Shown: piece by piece, positions 8,743 to 16,786 of the stretch
Layout: each line of letters opens with the position of its first letter
Numbering within the stretch: position 1 is the stretch's first letter
Notes under the pieces: model-generated
What the model saw: the letters and a program-made list of their open reading frames with translations, nothing else
Told to the model about the DNA's origin: nothing
Databases searched by the model: none
Position numbers and translations under genes: made by a program
Source of the DNA: Methylohalobius crimeensis 10Ki
GTDB lineage: Bacteria > Pseudomonadota > Gammaproteobacteria > Methylococcales > Methylothermaceae
Reading direction: 5' to 3'
DNA: 64,000 nt
NCBI RefSeq assembly: GCF_000421465.1
Contig: NZ_ATXB01000001.1
Location: 1,798,001-1,862,000, forward strand

Positions 8743-8753
8743 GTGACTGTCAC
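8743..8753. promoter_or_regulatory. GTGACTGTCAC palindrome, copy 3
   Basis: This third identical copy lies about 37 bp upstream of the -35 box of the TA operon, on the side facing the traKLM-like operon. Confidence 0.5.
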
Positions 8754-8756
8754 ACT

Positions 8757-9119
8757 ATCAAGAAACCGAAATTGGGCCCCCGGGAAACCGCACATCAGGA
8801 TCGGGAAACACAACAGGCTCCCTGGGAGCGGTTGTGTGGGAATAGACCAGACCCGCCAGGGAAGGCGGGGATGGGCGTCTATCTACGCTTTTTTGGCTCC
8901 GAAATGTATGCGTTCTGCATCCTATCTATATACATAAAGTATCCAAACCTCATTCAACCTGCTCCCTATCGACTCAAATGGAAGCAAGCTGAATCTAATT
9001 AGCATCCATTTCGACGCGAATAATTACGAATAAACACGATTCCGACCCTTTTTTTCGCCGTCTATTGCCTGCATGCATCAGGTAGCCTGATGCCGTGATC
9101 AATCTAAATGGAGTAACCA
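8757..9119. other. Gene-free region, oriT candidate
   Basis: No gene is seen in about 360 bp between the TA promoter and the traK-like gene. It contains CCCGCC-N6-GGCGGG (8852-8869), an AT-rich tract near 9010-9045 and a hairpin GCATCAGG-TAG-CCTGATGC (9075-9093). In RP4-type layouts oriT lies beside the traKLM operon, so this hairpin is a candidate oriT or operator. No nic sequence is recognised. Confidence 0.3.
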
Positions 9120-9467
9120 ATGAAGAAGCAATTCCCGAATGAATTGCTTGAGACGAGCAGGACGGCCACGGCATTCGTTCGGGCTCATCGATCCGAGATT
9201 GAGCAAGCAAAGGAAAACGGTTGGACATGGGGACAAATCGCTGATGCGGTGGGGATCGGCCGTCATGCACTAAAGACTGCCTACCACCGCCACCGCCACC
9301 GCCTCAAGAAATCGGATCGCCCCGGCCTCCGAAAATCTGATTTAAGCCGTCGACCTGGAGGAATTCAGGAATCATCGGCATCAACGCAAGCACCTAAATC
9401 GCCACCGTCCCCAGCAAAAGAGAATCCGATCCAGGGTGATAGTGATAAAGAGTACTTCAGTTTTTAA
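9120..9467 (+). CDS. Small HTH DNA-binding protein (TraK/StbA-like position)
   Basis: This 115-residue basic protein has one helix-turn-helix, ENGWTWGQIADAVGIGRHAL (about residues 37-56), then a histidine- and arginine-rich stretch and a disordered Pro/Ser tail. ATG 9120 follows GGAG. It heads an operon with a ParA-like ATPase and a membrane protein. This order is like RP4 traK-traL-traM and R388 stbA-stbB-stbC, where the first product binds near oriT. The assignment rests on position and HTH, not on clear sequence similarity. Confidence 0.6.
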   Translation: MKKQFPNELLETSRTATAFVRAHRSEIEQAKENGWTWGQIADAVGIGRHALKTAYHRHRHRLKKSDRPGLRKSDLSRRPGGIQESSASTQAPKSPPSPAKENPIQGDSDKEYFSF

Positions 9468-9495
9468 TTCAACCTTAACCAAAAGGAGAAACCAA

Positions 9496-10230
9496 ATGAC
9501 TCAAAAAACCAAAATCATTTTCAGTCACGGGGAAAAGGGTGGAGTCGGCAAATCGCTGATTGCCTCGGTACTAATCGACTCCGCAATCAATAAATTTGGT
9601 GCCGACCAAGTACTTGTTGTTGAAGGTGACCCCGGAATCCGTGATGTTGCAGACCGGTATCGTGGTCACGTGAGGGGAGAAGCGATTCCACTGAACCGCC
9701 CTGACCCGATGGCGGCCCAGGACGCGGTGAGTCACTTGTTCGATCGTGTAACCGCACACGCTGCCCAAGTGGTGGTGGTCAACTTGCCTTCCGCCGCGGG
9801 CGAGACATTGGATCCCCTAGCGCCCGATTTGATCGCCCCGGCCGCCGAGGCCATGGGCATTGAAATCGGCGTGACTTTTGCAGTCGGTCCAGGTGTTGAA
9901 AGCGCCCGTGCCGCGCAGCGCTCCCAGGAATCCGGCCTGGTGTCGATTACCTATCCAACAAGCCACCGGCTGGCGGTACTCAATGCGCATTTGGGGACCC
10001 CGAGTCGGTTTGCCTGGCGGCGCGAAGACAATGCATGGGAAGGCCATGAATCAACCCTGCCGCCCCTGCTGGAGCGTGTTGCAAGCAAGATGAGGAGCAT
10101 CCCTGGACCGTTGTCGGTGATTGCGGAATCGGATGATTTGCAGATCGTCGAACGAATTATCCTATGGAAATGGCTCAAGGAGGCGAATGAAATTGGAAGG
10201 TTTTTCTTTGATGGTGAGGTTCTGGAATGA
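9496..10230 (+). CDS. ParA/MinD-type ATPase (TraL/StbB-like)
   Basis: The 244-residue protein has the deviant Walker A GEKGGVGKS at residues 13-21 and later acidic motifs VLVVEGDPG and VVVVNLPSAAGE. ParA-like ATPases of this kind position plasmid or transfer DNA in the cell. AAAAGGAG precedes ATG 9496, which fixes the start against an upstream in-frame ATG. The stop overlaps the next start by 4 bp, so the two are translationally coupled. Confidence 0.8.
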   Translation: MTQKTKIIFSHGEKGGVGKSLIASVLIDSAINKFGADQVLVVEGDPGIRDVADRYRGHVRGEAIPLNRPDPMAAQDAVSHLFDRVTAHAAQVVVVNLPSAAGETLDPLAPDLIAPAAEAMGIEIGVTFAVGPGVESARAAQRSQESGLVSITYPTSHRLAVLNAHLGTPSRFAWRREDNAWEGHESTLPPLLERVASKMRSIPGPLSVIAESDDLQIVERIILWKWLKEANEIGRFFFDGEVLE

Positions 10231-10730
10231 GTAACAAAAGGGATCAAGCCCTCTCCGGCCTCGATCCAAAAATCAGGGAGCTGTTATCGGAATGGGGTGC
10301 CCGGGAACGGGTGGCCCCAGAAGATCCCAGCTGGGATGTCATGTCCGCAATCGCCAGGGGAATTCAGTCGGCGGATGAATCCAATCGAGCGGCTGGGCTA
10401 ATCAAAGCCGAGGTGGTTTTGATTCCGTCACACATTAAATCCGCTGCCCGGGAAGCCGGCAGGGAAATGACTCGATCGATGATCAGATCCCACAAGATGA
10501 TTTCTTTTGCCAGTGCGGGGGGCATCGTCCTGTTAGCGATCCTTGCTGGCGCCGTATTTTGCTTGTTGGGCCTCGCAACAACCGGGCTTCTAAACCCAAC
10601 CCAATTTGCAATCAAGCCCGCCCCAGCCGGCGGCGTGGAAATCCGGGCCCCGGGGCCGGTCGATGCGGCTTGGTGTCAAAGCCGCCGTCGGGATTGTTTG
10701 TTGTTGAAATCAAAGGAGAAATCGAAATGA
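10227..10730 (+). CDS. Membrane protein coupled to the ParA-like ATPase (TraM/StbC-like)
   Basis: The 167-residue protein has a soluble helical N-terminal half and one strong membrane segment, GGIVLLAILAGAVFCLLGL, near residues 94-112, then a short periplasmic tail with two cysteines. Position, size and single membrane segment resemble the third gene of traKLM/stbABC modules. The family is not recognised from sequence alone. It is likely the membrane partner of the upstream ATPase. Confidence 0.55.
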   Translation: MSNKRDQALSGLDPKIRELLSEWGARERVAPEDPSWDVMSAIARGIQSADESNRAAGLIKAEVVLIPSHIKSAAREAGREMTRSMIRSHKMISFASAGGIVLLAILAGAVFCLLGLATTGLLNPTQFAIKPAPAGGVEIRAPGPVDAAWCQSRRRDCLLLKSKEKSK

Positions 10731-10869
10731 CCCACAAAAGACCGACACTGACTCTGAAACACCGTGCAGAGAAAAAGCCCTCCAACAAACCAAAACCGGC
10801 ATCAGATGCTCAAGCATCTGTCCGAATCGTTTCCAAGCATTCAAAAATTCATCATCCAATTCGCCTAGA
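10727..10869 (+). pseudogene. 5' remnant of a ProQ/FinO-like gene
   Basis: ATG 10727 lies behind AAAGGAG and overlaps the previous stop by 4 bp. The start, MTHKRPTLTLKHRAEKKPS, followed by Lys/Pro-rich sequence, resembles the N-terminus of FinO/ProQ-domain proteins on plasmids. Around base 10,870 the sequence switches to a phosphoesterase fragment in another frame, so the RNA-chaperone domain is gone. The family call is tentative because only about 47 residues remain. Confidence 0.4.
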
Positions 10870-11298
10870 GGCAAGATCTGGATGCCGGACAAGCCCCCTC
10901 GATGGCGGTCAAGGCAGGAATTTTTCCAAGATATGGGCAAGGGCAATCGTTGGCGGGGTGGGTTGCCACTTAAGCATCGGGCTTCCATTTTTCCAAACGA
11001 TTTCGAGCGTCTACACCGGCTGCGGGCAGATGTGCTGGTCACGCACGAAGCTCCGACAAGCCACCGGCATGGTTTCCTTGCCATTGACGAGTTGGCCCGG
11101 GAAATGGGCGTTAAAAAAATTTTTCACAGGCATCATCACCAAGATTACAATGCAAAAATTGACGGCGGAATTGAAGTCCGCGGCGTCGGCCTGGCAAACG
11201 TAGTCGATCTCGATGGGCGGCAGATGGTGGAAACGATTCAAGACAAAAGGCAATCCAGCAAAAACCGAATGACCTTTTCGGCTTTCAAGGTATCGTAA
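10870..11298 (+). pseudogene. 3' fragment of a metallophosphoesterase gene
   Basis: Starting at GGCAAGATCTGG the frame reads GKIWMPDKPPRWRSRQEFF, MGKGNRWRGGLPLKHR and ADVLVTHEAPTSHRHGF, closely matching the paralogue at 16,783-17,363. The N-terminal half with the first metal-binding motifs is missing, and the usual GHxH near the end reads HRHHHQDY. It therefore cannot be an active calcineurin-like enzyme. Its 3' end overlaps the convergent exonuclease-like gene. The abrupt start suggests it arrived by recombination. Confidence 0.7.
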
Positions 11299-11678
11299 AA
11301 ATCGATCATGACCGCGTTGAATTCCTGCTTTCGAGACGCCGGGATACTGATCGGTGGATAGCCATTCGACATCAGGACCCCATTCATCATGAGGCCCGAC
11401 ACCCGCCGATTTGCGCAATAAAAAAATTGGTTCATCCTTTCGGCAACCCACCGCGGTTCACGCCCGAATTCGTGGAGCATTAATTGCGGGATCTGATGAA
11501 CTTGCTGGGCATTCCAGTCCCAGTCGTCCCAGTGACGGATCTGTTTTGGGTTAATCAGCCAGCTTTCGATTTCGCCATCTTGGGAGGACCAGGCGACCTG
11601 GATGGGATATGACTGTGGCCCCAAGCTCGATGCCTCGACATCTATAAAGCGCGGTAACTCGTCGGTTATAAGGGGCAT
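11238..11678 (-). CDS. DEDD exonuclease-like protein, possibly decayed C-terminus
   Basis: The 146-residue protein begins with RFIDVEASSLGPQSYPIQVA, the D-x-E motif of DnaQ/RNase T-type 3'-5' exonucleases, and continues WLINPKQIRHWDDWDWNAQQ as in that family. The expected later aspartate motifs (YSDG- and D-type) are not seen. After about residue 90 the sequence departs from the family pattern, so a frameshift or truncation is possible. It is the last gene of the operon that begins with the integrase. Confidence 0.5.
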   Translation of the reverse strand: MPLITDELPRFIDVEASSLGPQSYPIQVAWSSQDGEIESWLINPKQIRHWDDWDWNAQQVHQIPQLMLHEFGREPRWVAERMNQFFYCANRRVSGLMMNGVLMSNGYPPISIPASRKQEFNAVMIDFYDTLKAEKVIRFLLDCLLS

Positions 11679-11705
11679 TGATGAAAATTCCTTATAACCC
11701 CGTAT

Positions 11706-12110
11706 TCAGCGACCATCATATTCATACAAGAGCACGGAATTCTTGAATCCAATTCTCCGTGTAATTCGTCTCCTTCCAACGTCCAAAATAAGCCTGACGG
11801 GGACTTGGGTTGACTCGCCGCTGTTATAACGTCTCCACGCCCGACCTAGGCGGAATTCGACCCCCAATTTTTCGAGCGCTCGGGGTGCAAAATCCTCGAT
11901 AAAAAACTTAGGATAGGCGCCTCGTTCACCCATCTCTGCCGGCACGTAGAGACCGTACCCGACCCGGACCAGCTCGCCTTCGTCTATCATTTTCCGCAAC
12001 GTGGCATTCACTCCTGACCGGCTTCCAAATCGATCGAACTCGCGTCGCAAAAAAACCTTGTCGCCGCTTTCATCGATTGCCTGACGGATACGGTCTCTGA
12101 TCTTTTTCAT
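11706..12110 (-). CDS. DUF6088/AbiEi-like winged-helix protein
   Basis: The 134-residue protein has an N-terminal winged helix: KVFLRREFDRFGSRSGVNAT then LVRVGYGLYVPAE, as in DUF6088 and AbiEi antitoxin N-terminal domains. A C-terminal part with RRITRRIGFKN follows. GGAGGT lies only a few bases before ATG 12110. Proteins of this class are type IV antitoxin-like regulators; no nucleotidyltransferase toxin partner is adjacent, so its function here is open. Confidence 0.6.
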   Translation of the reverse strand: MKKIRDRIRQAIDESGDKVFLRREFDRFGSRSGVNATLRKMIDEGELVRVGYGLYVPAEMGERGAYPKFFIEDFAPRALEKLGVEFRLGRAWRRYNSGESTQVPVRLILDVGRRRITRRIGFKNSVLLYEYDGR

Positions 12111-12136
12111 ACCTCCAGTTCACTTCTCTCGTCGCT

Positions 12137-12685
12137 TCAGGCCGGCACAAATCCATCATCATCAATTCCAGGAAATGGACCATTGCCATCCGACTGACCG
12201 GACCGGGCCAGGGACTGGAACGCAAGATCTTTGATCGATTCGATATGATCGATATGTGACCTCGCCTGGGGCCAATGCCCGATCATTTGGTCGATGATCT
12301 TTAGAGCCTTGAGTTTGTGAGCCAGAAAATCGTCCAAAGCCAGGGCTTCACATAGCAAACCACTGATCTTGCAATGGCACTCACGAATCCCTCTCAAAGC
12401 CGACAGGCCCCTCGATGCCAAAAATGCGGTGCTTCGATCATCCTTGATTTCTTCCATGAGACACATGTAATCATCGACAGCTTCTTCAACCTTCTCAATC
12501 ATGTCTTCAGCCAGCCCAATTGCGGCGTGGATATCACTTTTGAATCGTTCCTCCCGTTTTTTGTCGGCGCCAGATTCAATCAATGCTCTTTGGGCCCGGA
12601 ACAAAAAATCAAGGTGACTGGCCGGTCGGGTCAGATTATTATGGCAATCAAGCCATTGCTCTTTGATTTCTTTCGTGTTCATCAT
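12137..12685 (-). CDS. Unknown helical protein in the integrase operon
   Basis: The 182-residue acidic protein is predicted mostly helical (IHAAIGLAEDMIEKVEEAVD, CKISGLLCEALALDDFLAHK) with a glycine-rich tail. No family is recognised. Two adjacent ATG codons (12685, 12682) follow AGGGAG; the second has the better spacing. It lies between the AAA+ ATPase and the AbiEi-like gene with 15- and 26-bp gaps, so it is probably made with them. Confidence 0.55.
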   Translation of the reverse strand: MMNTKEIKEQWLDCHNNLTRPASHLDFLFRAQRALIESGADKKREERFKSDIHAAIGLAEDMIEKVEEAVDDYMCLMEEIKDDRSTAFLASRGLSALRGIRECHCKISGLLCEALALDDFLAHKLKALKIIDQMIGHWPQARSHIDHIESIKDLAFQSLARSGQSDGNGPFPGIDDDGFVPA

Positions 12686-12700
12686 TTTCTCCCTTGGTGG

Positions 12701-13996
12701 TTAGTGGAGTTTGCCGGCCGGCTTCGCAATCATGGTGGAAAGCATCGTCTCAGTCGCCCGGGCTAGAAGCCTTGGTGATTTCGCATAACGAAAAAGCAAG
12801 TCGAAGTCAGGTTCAGAAAGCTGGGGCATGCTTTCTGCGGTAATACCACGCCGTTTTGCAAATTTTTCCGCCGCTAACCTGATGATTGCTCGATAATCGC
12901 TTTCCTTCTTGGGTCCCTGGAGATGAAATACACGAAGACGGGAAAGCAGCGGAGTCGGAATCAATTTGTATTCGTTGCAGGTAAACACCCACGAGACATA
13001 ACTGAAATCGCATGACGCTTTCAGGTAATCGTCGTAGTACCTGCAAGCAGTCGACGGCTCAAGAAGCTGAAGCAAAGATCTATGCATGCCACCGTTGTGG
13101 TCACTGCCCCCAGCTTTGTCGAGCTCATCGACAATGAGAACAGGGTTCGCGACTTTATAGGTATTAATGGTTTCGAGCACGAGCCCCGGAGTCGCGCTAC
13201 CCCAGCCGCGAGCGCTGCCTATCAACCCGCGGTCATCGCATTTGCCGGCAGCGGGGAAAAGGACTGAAGGCACCCCAAACGCATCTGCGAGTTCGGTGGC
13301 ATACAGCGATTTCCCAATTCCTGGCGGCCCAAACAACAAGATCGGGGGCAATTTGACGATACCGTTTCCCCAAGCTCTGGAAGCGAGGTCGTTCAAGATT
13401 GAATCTGTTGTCGATCTGAACCAGGGAAACGTTTCATCTAAATGACTGGCGACTTTATAAAGGTCCGGGACAACTGATAGAGGGGTCGGGTACTTCCACA
13501 GGTCTGCGAACCGCCTAATGTCATAATCGTCATCGTCGTCCGGAACGGCGGCGACGGTGATTCTTGGGGTCGGATCCTCTTCGTTGGCCGGCATCGGCGG
13601 GATCTCAATGTCTCTGATCAGGCATTTGAAATTTCCTGTCATAAATGCATCCACTTCCCCAATGTTCAGGAATTCGACCCCGCCTTTTCGAGCGATCTTG
13701 GTAACTTCTCGCAGGCATGAGATGTCGCCAGCGTCGAGCGCAAATTTTGCCCACATCAGGGCGAGATCCGGGTGATCATTCGCGAGTGTTTCGGCAACCA
13801 GGCCGGCGGCCCGGCCGGCCTCGACTACGCTCCCAAGTTCGAGCACGTTGAATTTCTCGACAGCTTCAACAGCCGCCTCGGAAATTGGGCATGGGTAAAA
13901 GCACCGCCCGAATTTCCGCAGCGTGTACACCCTCAGCACATACGCATTTTCGTATGTTCTCCGGTCGATTTCATTATAGGGATCCCAATCACTCAT
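12701..13996 (-). CDS. AAA+ ATPase coupled to the integrase
   Basis: The 431-residue protein has about 175 residues of unrecognised N-terminal sequence, then an AAA+ module: Walker A LLFGPPGIGKS, Walker B NPVLIVDELDKAGG, a sensor-like VFTCNEYKLIP and RLRVF. The VDELDK form resembles Lon/MoxR-type unfoldases, but there is no protease domain. I chose ATG 13996, which overlaps the integrase stop by 8 bp; the longer frame upstream is integrase sequence. Coupling suggests it works with integration or excision, or heads a cargo defence operon. Neither is proven. Confidence 0.75.
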   Translation of the reverse strand: MSDWDPYNEIDRRTYENAYVLRVYTLRKFGRCFYPCPISEAAVEAVEKFNVLELGSVVEAGRAAGLVAETLANDHPDLALMWAKFALDAGDISCLREVTKIARKGGVEFLNIGEVDAFMTGNFKCLIRDIEIPPMPANEEDPTPRITVAAVPDDDDDYDIRRFADLWKYPTPLSVVPDLYKVASHLDETFPWFRSTTDSILNDLASRAWGNGIVKLPPILLFGPPGIGKSLYATELADAFGVPSVLFPAAGKCDDRGLIGSARGWGSATPGLVLETINTYKVANPVLIVDELDKAGGSDHNGGMHRSLLQLLEPSTACRYYDDYLKASCDFSYVSWVFTCNEYKLIPTPLLSRLRVFHLQGPKKESDYRAIIRLAAEKFAKRRGITAESMPQLSEPDFDLLFRYAKSPRLLARATETMLSTMIAKPAGKLH

Positions 13997-15263
13997 GACC
14001 GCCACCGCTTCCTTGAAGTCGCTTTGCCCATGCTTCCAAGACTCGGCGTTTGTCATGGAGATACAAGTTGCGGTCGTAATGCCTGTCCTGAATGCCATTG
14101 AGTCCATGGCTCTGTATCTGGGCCCGCAAATCCTTGCTGGCGGCAAGGTCCCTCATGATTTGAGTGTCACCCAGAAAGGTTTCGCAGGTTCGACGGATGT
14201 CCCCCATTGAATAACGGCCACCGCTTATCTGAGAAACCAATTTGGTCCCGCTATCTGGATGAACCGGTTTTTTTCCATGTGAGGAGAAAATCCATTCATC
14301 ATTCAATTGAAGCCGCCGCTCCAGGATGGCGCGGACCGGATCAGTGACCGGAAGCACATGGGGGCGGGCTTGATGACGCCGACCCTTCGGGTCATAAAGA
14401 GTAAGCACGCTACTACCAAGATCGATATTTTCGGGGCGCAATCGGAATAGCTGTGAAATCCGTTGGCCACCCAAGTACAAGGCAACAAGCAGGCCTTCAT
14501 GCAGGGCGCTTCCTCGATTTTCAAGTAGGACCCCATGATAGAAAACCAGCTCCTTCCAAGTGAGTGTCCGGTCCCGCGCTCGATTAAACTGGCTAAGTGC
14601 CGGTGTGGCGGCAACCGGGTTGGATTCGATCAGGAATCCGGTGCTTTGAATTGACGTGGTCGGATCGAATTTAGACCGAATCGCTTGATTGAAAGCGGCC
14701 AGGAGAAACGATCTCAGCTTCGAGGCGGTTCTCCCCTTCCCTTGTTCGATTAGTCGGGCCAGGATCTCACGGATATCGCCCGGGGTGATCTGGGATGCCG
14801 GGCGTTTACATAAATCAGGAAACGCTTCTCTAACGTGGTTTCTAATGATATTGCTTACGTCAGATTTGGATACCCTGCCCTCCAGATTTTCTTCATAAGC
14901 GTCCAACAGCGATTCGAAAGTGCCGGTGTGTTTGCGTTCCTCTTCTTCCTGTCGACGGCGTTCTTCTTGCTCAATGTGCTTTTTTAGGTCTTTTATTCCC
15001 TGTTGGTATAAAAGCTTGAGGGTGGCGGCCTGCTCCCCGGCTGCCTTCAGAGTCAATCCTTTTTTGCCTTCTCGATCGTAGTGACCGAGGCGAATCAGTT
15101 CCCGCTTTCCGCTAGAATTCGTGTAGCGCAAATAAAATATTTTGGCACCACCAGAAGTGATTCTCAGAGTAAGCCGGGCTTCGCCCCGTCGAGATTTTTC
15201 GGTCAGCCAAATATCACGTTCGCCCGACTTGGTGTTTCGAATCGCAGAATCCGTGAGAGCCAT
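13989..15263 (-). CDS. P4-like tyrosine integrase
   Basis: The protein of about 424 residues starts MALTDSAIRNTKSGERDIWL, the usual DUF4102 N-terminal arm-binding domain. The catalytic core includes LGGQRISQLFRL (first Arg), GDIRRTCETFL (the HxxR box, with Gly in place of His) and RHYDRNLYLHDKRRVLEAW (nucleophile Tyr). This variant is common among integrases with the QSHGLxGxQxRHYDR ending, so it is likely active. Start ATG 15263 fits the family; an in-frame TTG at 15305 is an alternative. It lies about 155 bp from a tRNA-Thr 3' half, its expected attachment site. Confidence 0.88.
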   Translation of the reverse strand: MALTDSAIRNTKSGERDIWLTEKSRRGEARLTLRITSGGAKIFYLRYTNSSGKRELIRLGHYDREGKKGLTLKAAGEQAATLKLLYQQGIKDLKKHIEQEERRRQEEEERKHTGTFESLLDAYEENLEGRVSKSDVSNIIRNHVREAFPDLCKRPASQITPGDIREILARLIEQGKGRTASKLRSFLLAAFNQAIRSKFDPTTSIQSTGFLIESNPVAATPALSQFNRARDRTLTWKELVFYHGVLLENRGSALHEGLLVALYLGGQRISQLFRLRPENIDLGSSVLTLYDPKGRRHQARPHVLPVTDPVRAILERRLQLNDEWIFSSHGKKPVHPDSGTKLVSQISGGRYSMGDIRRTCETFLGDTQIMRDLAASKDLRAQIQSHGLNGIQDRHYDRNLYLHDKRRVLEAWAKRLQGSGGGHE

Positions 15264-15418
15264 TTCTTTGTTGCCGCTCGGTTGCCGTTTTTCCCGTAGC
15301 TGCAAGTATATATTGGCAAACCCAAATGAACAACAATGGACAACAAGTATTTGAATTTAAAACGATTTGTGGACATCTATGCATCAGGATAAACTAATTA
15401 GGACTAAATGCCAGGTAA

Positions 15419-15463
15419 TTTGTAATCCGTCGGTCGGGGGTTCGAATCCCTTCGCCAGCTCCA
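15419..15463 (+). other. tRNA-Thr(TGT) 3' half: attachment site of the element
   Basis: The sequence contains an anticodon loop with TGT (15421-15423), an anticodon-stem half TCCGT, a T arm GGGGG-TTCGAAT-CCCTT, the acceptor strand CGCCAGC, a discriminator T and an encoded CCA (15461-15463). The 5' half is absent: upstream is element DNA. This is the copy of the tRNA 3' end left at the far boundary when a tyrosine integrase inserts into a tRNA gene. The complete tRNA should lie at the left end of the element, outside the window. Confidence 0.8.
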
Positions 15464-15568
15464 GTTAAGTCAATGCATTGAGAGAATAAGTTAAGGGGTG
15501 TCGAACCCGAAATTCCCGCTTTGGTACGCCCTTGGTACGCTCATTCGCATTTTTCCCGGAAACGGATT

Positions 15569-15772
15569 ATGAAAATGCACCACCAGTACATCACCGACGA
15601 AACCGGCAACCGCGTCTCCGTGGTCCTTCCTCTGGATGAATACCGGGAGTTGATGGAACGGCTGGAAGATTTGGAGGATGCGGTCGAAGCAAAAGCCGTC
15701 TTGAAGCGGATCGAACAAGGAGAAGAAGAAACCGTCTCCTGGGAATCGATCAAGGCTGAGCATGGCCTATGA
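15569..15772 (+). CDS. Phd/YefM-type antitoxin
   Basis: This 67-residue protein reads VSVVLPLDEYRELMERLEDLEDAVEAK, the usual DNA-binding and linker pattern of Phd/RelB-like antitoxins, ending EETVSWESIKAEHGL, the toxin-binding tail. Its stop overlaps the start of the RelE-type gene by 11 bp. The toxin is frameshifted, so the antitoxin is probably an orphan now. A 38-base piece of its 5' end recurs at 17,406. Confidence 0.7.
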   Translation: MKMHHQYITDETGNRVSVVLPLDEYRELMERLEDLEDAVEAKAVLKRIEQGEEETVSWESIKAEHGL

Positions 15773-16015
15773 GATCGAGCTTGCAGCTTCGGCAAAAAAG
15801 CAATTCGACAAACTCCCGGCGAATATCCGGCAACGACTCGCCAAAACCATCAATCGACTGAGTACAAAAGGCCGCCAGGGGTAACGAAACTGAAAGGCGA
15901 GGATCAGCTTTACCGGGTGCGCGTTGGAGATTACCGGATCATCTACCGCATTGAAGATAACAGGCTGTTGGTACTCATTCTGAAAGTCGGCCACCGAAGG
16001 GAAGTTTATCGTTGA
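15762..16015 (+). pseudogene. Frameshifted RelE/ParE-type toxin
   Basis: ATG 15762 reads MAYEIELAASAKKQFDKLP then RQRLAKTINRLSTKGRQG and stops. The missing part, VTKLKGEDQLYRVRVGDYR then IIYRIEDNRLLVLILKVGHR, continues in the +1 frame to TGA at 16015. A one-base loss in the G run near 15,878-15,881 explains this. YRVRVGDYRIIY is the core of RelE/ParE mRNA-cleaving or gyrase-targeting toxins. The toxin is inactive as sequenced unless the G run slips. Confidence 0.8.
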
Positions 16016-16206
16016 AAATATTCTACGAGTCAACAAGGCAGTGATAACAGATAAATGTTACTCTGACCCCGAATATTCACGAAGCTTGCGCGTATCATCG
16101 GGAGTTCTCTGGGAATCCTGCCTTTAATCGACAAAATCCTGAAATAGCTCGATTCAAAAGGGATATTCGGCTTGCAAAAGGTGTCACTATTGATACCATT
16201 ATTGCC

Positions 16207-16464
16207 ATGGCTTCCGTCAAGAAAATTCTCGACCGAATGCAACGCGAACCGGCCAATGTCAGGTTCGCGGACCTCATGAAGGTATGCGAGCACTATTTTG
16301 GGAAGCCACGGCAACACGGCACCAGTCACGCATTCTTCAAAACGCCCTGGCCCGGTGATCCCAGGATTAACATTCAGAATGACAAGGGCCGTGCCAAACC
16401 CTATCAAGTACGCCAAGTGCTTTTGGCAATCCAAAAATTGGAGGGCCTGCGCAATGCAGACTGA
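16207..16464 (+). CDS. HicA-type toxin, pair 1
   Basis: The 85-residue protein has the small double-stranded-RNA-binding-like fold pattern of HicA: VRFADLMKVCEHYFGKPRQH, then GTSHAFFKTPWPG with the catalytic-type histidine, and KPYQVRQVLLAIQKLEGL. HicA cleaves mRNA. Its end overlaps the antitoxin gene by 11 bp. The ribosome binding site is weak. Confidence 0.75.
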   Translation: MASVKKILDRMQREPANVRFADLMKVCEHYFGKPRQHGTSHAFFKTPWPGDPRINIQNDKGRAKPYQVRQVLLAIQKLEGLRNAD

Positions 16465-16786
16465 CCACTATACATACCGCGTCACCTGGTCCACCGAGGA
16501 TGGTGAATACGTGGGCTTGTGCGCGGAATTCCCTTCGCTGTCGTGGCTGGCGAAAACCCCGGAGAAAGCCCTTCGGGGGATTCGCAAGTTGGTCTCCGAG
16601 GTGCTTTCCGACATGGAAGACGCCGGCGAAACCCTGCCCGTTCCATTGGCGGACAAGCGCTACAGCGGCGAATTTCGCGTTCGTATCCCGCCGGAAGTCC
16701 ATCGAGCCTTGGCGATCCAAGCCGCCGAACAAGGTGTGAGCCTCAACCGATTGGTCAGCGCTAAACTCGCCGCAAACTCGACATGA
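16454..16786 (+). CDS. HicB-type antitoxin, pair 1
   Basis: The 110-residue protein has a degraded-RNase-H-like N-terminal half (TYRVTWSTEDGEYVGLCAEF, then PEKALRGIRKLV) that masks HicA, and a ribbon-helix-helix C-terminus (RVRIPPEVHRALAIQAAEQG then VSLNRLVSAKL) for operator binding. ATG 16454 overlaps the toxin stop. Its stop overlaps the phosphoesterase ATG at 16783 by 4 bp. Confidence 0.8.
   Translation: MQTDHYTYRVTWSTEDGEYVGLCAEFPSLSWLAKTPEKALRGIRKLVSEVLSDMEDAGETLPVPLADKRYSGEFRVRIPPEVHRALAIQAAEQGVSLNRLVSAKLAANST

Noticed and set aside
8849-8900. Intrinsic terminator at CCCGCC-N6-GGCGGG
   Set aside because: No T run follows the stem; the nearest T run is over 15 bases away.
10559-11203. 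214-residue frame joining the ProQ-like start to later sequence
   Set aside because: After about 10,870 the true similarity (phosphoesterase) is in another frame, so the joined translation is not a real protein.
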